From assembly GCA_017311185.1 (NCBI GenBank), contig JAESUZ010000353.1, positions 1 through 64,000 on the forward strand: a DNA stretch of 64,000 nt, read 5' to 3'. A program made the translations under genes and the position numbers. Positions within the stretch are counted from its first letter, which is position 1. Each line of letters starts with the position of its first letter. The notes under the pieces are model-generated. The model searched no databases and was not told the DNA's origin. It was given only the letters and a program-made list of their open reading frames with translations. Source of the stretch: Proteles cristata cristata (lineage: Eukaryota; Chordata; Mammalia; Carnivora; Hyaenidae). This document shows, one piece after another, positions 56,465 to 64,000 of this stretch.

Positions 56465-57430
56465 ATTTCACAGAGAATGTATAGTTGTAGCTTTCTTTCC
56501 TATAATTATATTATGAGAGTGGCCTGTTTGTGAAGTCACCTGTGACCACTAACATTATATGGGTAAATTATTCAGAGAGAAGATATGAGATGTAGATTCT
56601 TTCTCGGACTGCACATGATAGCATTTTCTGAGAGCGTAGCTGCCCTCTGCCTCTTCCTTTTGTTTTGAAGCCTCTGTCCCTTCCTCTAACTTCAAACTTC
56701 CAGATACTACAGATGATGATCAGGACGCTGTCATATAACAAGGGTTCATAGACTCAGGTCCCAGAATTTCTGTTGCCTCAAGTCTTTTAGGATCCAGGAT
56801 AGAAAACAATTGTTGCATGAAGCTATCACCTCACTGATGCAGATCTGTGACAATCACCGTCTAAGAAAGGTGACTGAGGCAATCAAATACCAGGAGTTTG
56901 CCAAGTTTTAAAGTGGCTTCTTTTTCAAGTGATACTTAAAGGTGGTCTCAGAACTACTTTATCTTGTCACCTAATCACCATATTTTAGGCACACTCCCCC
57001 GTGAAAATTTATGTCAATTTATTTATGAATTCTGCATGTAAAGTAGCCTCATATGATCATTAAAATCTTACAAACAAGTGGAATTTAAGAAGGAAGAGAT
57101 AAGAACTTATAATTTATTCCAGAATCCATATGTATTCCTTTGTTTATGCCAAAATGAGCACACAATACACTTTGAAGACCACTACTTCAGAGGTCTCAAG
57201 AGTCTGGCTTTTTCTCAGAAATTCGTTTTTAACCTAAATGGAGTCTTTTAGAGTCACTTGGGATTGTCCATCCGGCATTACCCTCAGTTTCATGTTGTTT
57301 ACGGAATTATTTTGGATTCACGTTTTGCTTCACATGGAGGTATTAGAAAGGACTCTAGGCTTTGAAGTCAGAAATATAATATTACCAAAACATACATATG
57401 TAAAAATAATGCAGATGTAAAGTTGATAAT
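56465..57430. other. Non-coding DNA, nothing recognised
   Basis: No gene or repeat assigned. The small frame at 57238-57420 has no recognisable domain. Confidence 0.45.
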
Positions 57431-57437
57431 GGCTCAT

Positions 57438-57620
57438 ACATTCTCTGATTCATTCTACAAATACTTGAGGGCCTACCATAAGCCAGACTATATTCTAATT
57501 AATGAGGGTCAGGAGTCGAAAGAAAAAAAAATAGTAAAATCTGTGCTCCTATAGAACTCGCATCCCATTGGGCAGAAAGAGAAAATAAATAGATAAACAC
57601 ACACAAAATATGCAAAATGA
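57438..57620 (-). mobile_element. Possible L2-type LINE relic
   Basis: TTCATTCTACAAATACTTGAGGGCCTACCATAAGCCAGACTATATTCTA, read in pieces from 57449, and CCTATAGAACTCGCATCCCATTGGGCAGA match a common ancient repeat (TTCAACAAATATTTATTGAGCACCTACTATGTGCCAGGCAC form) usually assigned to L2. Confidence 0.5.
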
Positions 57621-57654
57621 CAATAAGCTGTATAAAAGGACAGTTTTCCATGGT

Positions 57655-57865
57655 TACTTAGGGCACAAATTCTGGAAACAGACTGCCAGGCTTTCAAGCC
57701 TGGCATCTCCTCTCTCCACTTACTCGTGTTGCTGTGCGACAATGGACACATTAATAGGTCTTTGAATGTCTGGCCCCTAGACTGTAAGTCACAGATAATA
57801 ATATCCCAATGTTGTTGTGGGTATTCAATCAATTAATATTTATAAAAACCCTTAGAACAGTGCTT
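57655..57865 (+). mobile_element. MIR element
   Basis: ATTCTGGAAACAGACTGCCAGG, TCTCTCCACTTACTCGTGTTGCTGTGCGACAATGG, TAATAATATCCCAATGTTGTTGTGGG and ACCCTTAGAACAGTGCTTTT follow the MIR consensus from the tRNA-like part through the core to the 3' part in order. A well-preserved example. Confidence 0.8.
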
Positions 57866-57869
57866 TTTG

Positions 57870-59205
57870 GGAGAGCTATATTGTAATATACACCAGCTCA
57901 GCTCCAATTATAAATAAAGGGAATAGAGAGCATAAAGGAGAATAGTGTGAAGCTTGGATAATTTTAATAGGTTAGGTTGCTCGTGGAAAATCCTTAGGAG
58001 AATGAGGGCATACTGTACTTGATCACAAATATCTATTTTTTTTAATGTGTAACATCATGCTAGTTCCCTGGGTTTCTGAAATAGTAGTAATTTCTCCCAC
58101 TGTGAGTATTAAAATCTCATTCCAAATTTGAACATTAAATTGTGGATTCACTCAACTATAATGGAGAACCTACACCCCCAAAAAAGACAAAGTTACATAA
58201 TTATTGTTGATTTTGTGTTAATGGATAAAATATATGCATTAAGCTGCCAGTCAGAATAAGAAATGTATCTTATGATTTCATACTGCAGATAAACTTGAAT
58301 ATAATTTATTTCTTTTCTTTTTAAACATGAAGCATCTTAATAAACTCTTTCTACACGTGCTGATTACAGAAAGAACAAGTCATACAGATCCTTCCCCGCA
58401 AAGAAAGTTATCACCTGACAGCATCTATCTTCTAACAAGAAAACCCATATGTTAATAAATCACAATAGACATTTTTAGAGAAAATGTAAGTAAAGACAGT
58501 GAGCTAAGTTTGAAGTGGTACAAAATGAGAACACTGGAGTGTTGCTGCGGACCAGACTTAAACTTATCACACATCAAAGTAAATCCTGTGAACTTCCCAG
58601 ATCCGAATCACAGAACCGAATTTCATTACACTAAGTTCAGGACGTATACAGATAGTCTTCAGATTTGGCTGCTCAAGCTGTATGTTCTTCCATCTCCAAT
58701 AATCACAGAATTGGAGGTGGCATGAGTATCTGATACACCTTTTCTTTTGTTCCGCTAATTCCGCTAATACCCTTTCACAGACCTTGACCAGAAACACTAA
58801 GTGAGACTTAATTACTTGTGCCCCAAATAATACATCTTTCTCTCTTTCGCTGCATGAGAAAGACTAATCAAGCTGTCACTTGGCATTATCTTCATTTTGG
58901 ATATGTGATGTCTTAGGAATTTTTTACTCAGAATCCAGCTCACTGTCACAGGCCATTAAAAACAACCAGTTTCTAATCTAACTCAAGAATTACAGTCTGT
59001 TGTACCCTCCAATATACCACTGTGTTCACAAATCCATGATTTTGCCCAAGTTATACAAGGAATTTTTGAAACGAGAAATTCTTGTTATATAAGCTTTGAT
59101 ACACTTTATGTTGAAAAGTATCCAATAAAAGTTTGAAAGAATATTCAAGAAAAATTTGAAAGAAAAATAAGATTACAAATCCTCACTGTCATCATGTAGG
59201 GAACT
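57870..59205. other. AT-rich DNA, nothing recognised
   Basis: No repeat assigned. Two overlapping opposite frames near 58510-58797 (71 and 76 codons) carry no known motif. TCCGCTAAT is repeated in tandem near 58751. Confidence 0.5.
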
Positions 59206-59211
59206 TCTGGG

Positions 59212-59225
59212 GTGTGTGTGTGTAT
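59212..59225. repeat. Short (GT)n run
   Basis: Six GT units next to the T-rich tail of an antisense SINE. Confidence 0.8.
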
Positions 59226-59231
59226 TTAATT

Positions 59232-59399
59232 AAGTTTTTTTTTTTTTTGAAAGAGGAAAGGGAGAGAGAGGAAGGAGCAGAGAGAATCCCAAGCAGGCTC
59301 TGCACTGTTGACATGGGGCTGGATCTCACAAAAGGGAGATCATGACTTGAGACAAAATAAAGAGTTGGCCGCTTAACCAACTGAGGCACCCAGACGCCC
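59232..59399 (-). mobile_element. Old CAN-SINE, antisense
   Basis: Reversed, diverged copy with a T run at the left, GA-rich stretch, CAAGCAGGCTCTGCACTG, AGATCATGACTTGAGAC and ACTGAGGCACCCAGACGCCC. Of the same older type as 20455-20645. Confidence 0.88.
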
Positions 59400-59633
59400 T
59401 AGAAATTGTGTTTTAAAGGGCACCTTACCTAAGCCAATAGATCAGAATCCTCATCTCACAACTCGCAGCTTGATTATCCCCTCTGGAATTCCAACTCAGG
59501 CTAAAGATGTTTCTCCCCAAACATGGCAAGGAAACCAAAACAAAAGAAAACACTGCTTTTTGTTGGTTCCTTGGAACCAAACAGCTTATCTGTTCTCACC
59601 TTTAACCACAAAAAAGCCAAAGTGAGACACTAG

Positions 59634-60690
59634 GCCCACCTGTGTAGTGAAGGTGGGGCGGGAGGAACTAAGGTCCTGTGAGTGGCACAGAAGGAGGCTG
59701 GAAGCCCATCAGGCAACTCCAACCCAGGTGCGGCTCCTGTGCAGCATGAGGGCTTGAGTTTGTTTGAAGCAGGAGAGGAGCTGGCAGTTCTAGGAGTAAT
59801 CTTAGAGGTGGCAGAGAACTTGGTAAAGTTTAAGATGAAGGGAGACAAACCTGTTGTGTGACCTCTAGGACTCCAATAAGCTTCCAGCCTGCTGCTGAGG
59901 TAAGAAGACTGTCCTCAGCAGATGTGCACAAAAGATCAGGATCAGTTCTTGGAATCTAAGTATGTGACCAAGCAAGTGGAACTTCTGAGACACCGTACAT
60001 AGCAGGCAAAGGGTTATGAGCAATTAGATGCCATGCCAAAGGAAATGGAGAGGAACATCAAAGCGTTGCTGATGACAAGACATTATAACTAAAGATTCTA
60101 AATCTAACTCAAATAATTGATGCCTAAACACCAATACCGATAATCTCCAGAACCATTAGAGTCATTGAAAATTTTTGGCCAAGGGGGACAGAACCAAGAG
60201 AAACGTGACCAGTAGTAATCAGAGCACAATTTTTCATGTCTATCAAAGCATCATGACCTATGGGGAAACAAAAAATGAAAACCACCACATACCCCTGGGT
60301 AAACAAATGCATCTCTTTATATAGGAGTCTTACAAAAGATGAAAGAACATCTATGAGAACTGGATATCTGCAAAGAGTACCATAAAATTTTGAAGATCAA
60401 ACAGCAAATATGGATGAAAGTCATTATCAGAAAAAAGCAAAAAGATTTTCTGAGTCAAGAGTGGTTGTGTGAATGAGATGGCTAAGTTCCCAAAGCTGTT
60501 TACACTATTCACTTCCTGAGAGGATGGAAGTGTTTAATAAAGACAGAAAAGTCAACAGGGCCAAATATGACAGCAATGGTCTCAAAATTGGTAAATTTTA
60601 CATGTTATTAAATATGGGGTCACCAAAAAGGATTCTGATAAATCCTACTAGTGATGTAATACGGCACTATGTAGTACACTGAAGCTGACT
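59634..60690 (+). pseudogene. Possible processed pseudogene, parent not identified
   Basis: Reading the plus strand gives several adjoining stretches with protein-like composition broken by single stops or shifts: about 59680-59870, 59920-60090 (ending in TAA) and 60370-60681. There are no splice-like gaps obvious between them and AATAAA occurs at about 60736. The stretch 59634-59780 is GC-richer than its neighbours. I cannot name a parent protein, and there is no clear A tail or target-site duplication, so chance or an old repeat remain possible. A frame of 69 codons at 60473-60682 is the longest open piece. Confidence 0.25.
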
Positions 60691-60739
60691 TTTTGTCTAG
60701 TGAATATCCTGTAAACAACTTTCACTAGACTTGCTAAAT

Positions 60740-61110
60740 AAAGATAAGTGTACCATCAAAAGGACATAATGATGTCACAAGGCAAAAGGCACTAAACCAA
60801 GTCATCAGCATGATACTGTATTTATGAGGACCAAGGAAAGCTAATGCACATAAAGGAACACCACAGAAATCTGATGACAACTGCACTATGTCTTAAAGTT
60901 ATCTAAAAAATATCCAAAATCAGATCAATAAAAAATTTCTCAGTCATTAAATCAAAATTATCTAAGGAAAAAACTATAGGGTTATTATAGTTTTTATAAT
61001 TTATAATGACCCTAAAAATAATACCAAAGTTTTGGTAGTCAAGTAGCCAAAGATGATTGATAAAAAGTTTACTTTAAGACTAGCAGTAGGCATATACACT
61101 GAAACATTGA
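60740..61110. other. AT-rich DNA, nothing recognised
   Basis: No element assigned. Confidence 0.45.
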
Positions 61111-61114
61111 TTAT

Positions 61115-61222
61115 AACAGCTAATACCACGTAAATAGCCAATGCTCACTGACTCACTCTGTGTTCAGGGTTTGTGCAAATTCTTTACATGAATGAGCTCA
61201 TTGAATCCTTACAATAGGCCTA
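61115..61222 (-). mobile_element. MIR fragment, antisense
   Basis: AACAGCTAATACCACGTAAAT, TTCTTTACATGAATGAGCTCATTGAATCCTTACAATAGGCC (61181-61221) match the reversed 3' half of MIR (TTTACATGTATTAACTCATTTAATCCTCACAACAACCC form). Confidence 0.6.
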
Positions 61223-61229
61223 AAAGAAA

Positions 61230-62033
61230 AAAAGAAAACAAGAAACAAAATAATATCATAAACGTGTTCTATGATCTTGGATTGCATTGCAACTCAAATG
61301 CCTTCAGAGGCCACAAAATAAACATGTAAAGAATTGATTTTGTGAAGATAGAGGGGGTGAGGTGGATAGCTAACTGAAATGAACACAAATTTAAATTCAT
61401 GTGTTTTAACAATTGTAGAAAAATAAAAAATATTTCTAACCTTCAGTAAGTTTTGTCTCTTTAGACAGAAAATTTTCAATTTCTAAAATAAGAATTTTAG
61501 AATTCACTTTATAACATTTTAAGGTAATCATTAACATTAAAACAATTTATCTTAAATCAATTTAGTACTATAAATTGTAGTGGGGGCTTCATACAGAAGG
61601 AACACTAATTTAATCTGAGAATGTTTCTCAAAAATGTTTTAAATATTTATTTCATCTTACTTTGGGTATTTCATGATTTAAACAAGAAGACACTTGAAAA
61701 CCATGGTCAAATTTTATCTGTGCATTTCTTTTATTACTTACTACCATGGTTTTCACTTAAGGTGATTCCCAAGAAGTGTTTTAGAAAAATGTTGAAGTAG
61801 TTTTTAGTTATCACATGCATTAAAGATATGTAGTGGCTTTAACTAGGTGAAGATAATTTTGCTAGATGCAATTCAATACATGGATAACTTCTATGTGATT
61901 AAGAATTGTCCTCCATCCAGTCTGACCTTCCAACATCCCCCCATTCAGGTGAAAAATAAAAAAAGGACTGTAATTGTTGGAGGAAAAACATACATCTCTT
62001 TACATTATTGCCAGTTAGAATATAAATTGAACT
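61230..62033. other. AT-rich DNA, nothing recognised
   Basis: No gene or interspersed repeat assigned. Confidence 0.5.
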
Positions 62034-64000
62034 TATTATTTTTTTCTTTCATAGTTTTTGTCAAGTTGCTTTCCATATAACACCCAGATCTCATCCCAAC
62101 AATTGCCCTCCTCCATGCCCATCATCCCCTTTCCACTCCCCCACCCCCATAAGCCTTCAGTTTGTTCTCAGTATTCAAAAGTCTCTCATGGTTGCCTCCC
62201 TCCCTCTCCCCTGCTATTTTTTCCCCTTCTCTTCCCCCATGGTCCTCTGTTAAGTTTCTCCTGTTCCACTTATAAGTGAAGACATATGGTATCTGTCTTT
62301 CTCTGCCTGACTTATTTCACTGAGCATAACATCCTCAAGTTCCATTCATATTGCTACACATGGCCAGATTTCATTCTTTCTCATTGCCATTCAGTATTCC
62401 ATTGTGTAGATAGATCACATCTTCTTGATCCATTTGTCAGTTGATGGACACTTAGGCTCTTTCCATGTTTTGGAAAGCTATTGTTGAAAGTGCTGCTATG
62501 AACATTCGGGTACATGTGCCCCTATGCATCAGCACTCCTGTATCCCTTGGGTAAATTCCTAGCAATGCTGTTGCCGGGTCATAGGAGAGTTCTATTGTTA
62601 GGAGAGTTCCTCTATTGTTTTGAGGAACCTCCGTACTATTTTCCAGAGAGGTTGCACCAGCTTACATTCCCACAGTGTAGGAGGGTGCCCGTTTCTCCAC
62701 CTCCTCACTAGCATCTAGAGTCTCCTGATTTGTTCATTTTAGCCACTCTGACTGGCATGAGGTGGTATCTCAGTGTGGTTTTGATTTGTACTTCCCTATT
62801 GAGGAGGGATGCTGAGCATTGTTTCATGTGTCTGTTGGCCATCTGGATGTCCTCTTTGGAGAAGTGTCTGTTCATGTCTTCTGCCCATTTCTTCAATGGA
62901 TTATTTGTTTTTCAGGTGTGGAGTTTGTTGAGTTCCTATAGATTTTGGATACTAGCCCTTTATCTGATATGTCATTTGCAACTATCTTTTCCCATTCTGT
63001 CGGTTGCTTATTAGTATTATTGTTTCCTTTGCCATGCAGAAGCTTTTTATCTTGATGAGGTCCCAATAGTTCATTTTTGCTCTTGATTCTCTTGCCTTTG
63101 GGGATGTGTCAAGTAAGAAATGTCTGCGGTTAAGGTCAAGAGGGTTGTTTCCAGCTTTCCCCTCTAGCACTTTGATAGTTTTTTGTCTCACATTCAGGTC
63201 CTTCATCCATTTTTAAGTTCATTTTTTGTGTATGGTGTAAGAAAGTGATCTAGTTTCATTCTTTTGCATGTTGCTGTCTAGTTCTCCCAGCACCATCTGT
63301 TAAAAGGCTGTCTTTTTTCCATTGGATACTCTTTCCTGCTTTGTCAAAGTTTCATTGGCCATACATTTGTGGGTCCAATTCTCAGTTCTCTATTCTATTC
63401 CATTGGTCTGTGTGTCTGTTTTTGTGCCAATACCATACTGTCTTGATGATGACAGCTTTGTAGTAGAGGCTAAAGTCGGGTTGTGATGCCTCCCATTTTA
63501 GTTTTTTTCTTCATTATTACTTTTTGGCTATTTGGGGTCTTTTTTGGTTCCATACAAATTTTAGGATATTTTGTTCTAGCTTTGAGAAGAATGCTGGTGC
63601 AATTTTGATTGGGACTGCATTGATTGTGTAGATTGCTTTGGGTAGTAATGACATTTTAACAATACTCATTCTTCCAATCCATGAGCATGGAATGTTTTTC
63701 CATTTTTTGTGTCTTCTTCAATTTCCATCATAAGTTTTCTATAGTTTTCATCATATAGATCTTTTACATCTTTGGTTGGATTTATTCCTAGGTATTTTAT
63801 AGTTTTTTTTTCTGCAATTGTGAATGGGATCAGTTTCTTGATTTCTCTTTCTGTTGCTTCATTGTTGGTGTATGAAAACGCAACCAATTGCTTTACATTG
63901 ATTTTGTAACCTGAGACTTTGCTGAATTCATGGATCAGTTTTAGTAGGCTTCCGGTGGAGTCTGTCAGGTTTTCTGTGTAGAGTATCATGTCGTCTGCAA
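62034..64000 (-). mobile_element. Felid L1, antisense, 3' end to beyond the window
   Basis: From left to right: a T-rich tail, the reversed 3' UTR (TTGTCAAGTTGCTTTCC, then C-rich blocks), the ORF2 stop at 62250-62252 and then ORF2 in reverse to the window edge. Landmarks include CCATTTGTCAGTTGATGGACA (62431), TACTATTTTCCAGAGAGGTTGC (62634), CTTTATCTGATATGTCATTTGC (62959) and CATGAGCATGGAATG (63680). With about 2 kb visible and no 5' end, it is the longest younger L1 here. A small local duplication of GGAGAGTTC...CTATTGTT lies at about 62583-62620. Confidence 0.92.
62250..64000 (-). pseudogene. L1 ORF2 remnant, frameshifted, open at the window edge
   Basis: ORF2p of L1 carries endonuclease and reverse transcriptase activities; only its C-terminal part is inside the window. 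Recognisable pieces are 63666-63989 ([39 protein letters not shown]), 62982-63206 (MNYWDLIKIKSFCMAKETII) and 62708-62896 ([17 protein letters not shown]). The first two share a frame with the natural stop at 62250; the third is shifted. A shift just before 63690 turns the first piece out of frame. At least two indels therefore disrupt it and no active protein is expected. Confidence 0.85.

Noticed and set aside
1444..59399. Regularly repeated units that might suggest a CRISPR-like or satellite array
   Set aside because: Copies are dispersed in both orientations, at irregular distances, with individual target-site duplications. That is the pattern of a SINE family.
59630..59848. Antisense 72-codon Pro/Ser/Ala-rich frame
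   Set aside because: A by-product of the locally GC-rich sequence. If this interval is coding-derived at all, the plus strand gives the more protein-like reading.
62058..62279. 73-codon plus-strand frame rich in Pro and Ser
   Set aside because: It lies on the antisense side of the L1 3' UTR; homologous antisense frames appear at the other L1 tails (47.7-47.9 and 56.2-56.5 kb).

Overview
This window is mammalian nuclear DNA, almost certainly from a cat (Felidae). The main evidence is about 31 copies or fragments of a tRNA-derived carnivore SINE (CAN-SINE; the best-preserved copies match the felid SINEC_Fc type). They share a head beginning GGGGCGCCTGGGTGGC, a CT-rich middle and an AATAAA-rich A tail. 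The DNA is AT-rich. Reading frames are short, and most of the ones I could trace lie inside repeats. I found no intact protein-coding gene, no convincing exon chain, no functional RNA gene and no CRISPR array. It reads as a gene desert or the inside of a very large intron.

Layout. 0-9 kb is dominated by antisense LINE-1 (L1) material. An old L1 5' region (about 2.4-5.8 kb, perhaps to 6.4 kb) is split by a younger 5'-truncated L1 and a SINE, and an ancient L1 ORF2 fragment lies near 8 kb. 9.8-12.9 kb holds an antisense MLT2 (ERVL) LTR carrying microsatellites, then a dense SINE cluster with a head-to-tail SINE pair. 13-21 kb has ancient L1 pieces, including a long antisense L1M (19.1-21.1 kb) that hosts two SINEs. 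21-31 kb has more SINEs, two MLT1 LTRs (one split by a SINE), a sense L1 5' fragment and an unnamed old repeat. 31-47 kb has MIR, Tigger-like and MER20 copies, L1 ORF2 fossils, CA repeats, a perfect 31-bp tandem repeat near 39.6 kb and a 265-bp polypyrimidine tract at 45.1 kb grown from a SINE tail. 47-57 kb has two recent 5'-truncated L1 tails and four of the least diverged SINEs. 57-64 kb has MIR/L2 relics, a possible unidentified processed pseudogene (59.6-60.7 kb) and, at the right edge, the 3' end of a longer antisense L1 running out of the window.

The elements do not form a pathway. What can be read is a history: ancient MIR/L2/MER20/MLT relics, then old L1M, then younger carnivore L1 and at least two SINE subfamilies. 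The younger copies are often bracketed by clear target-site duplications (TSDs). No new biological system was found. The most useful observations are a SINE with a possible 3' transduction, the SINE-tail polypyrimidine expansion, near-identical SINE copies that may be polymorphic in cats, and the nested L1 stack. All family names come from recognising consensus features by eye; no database search was run.
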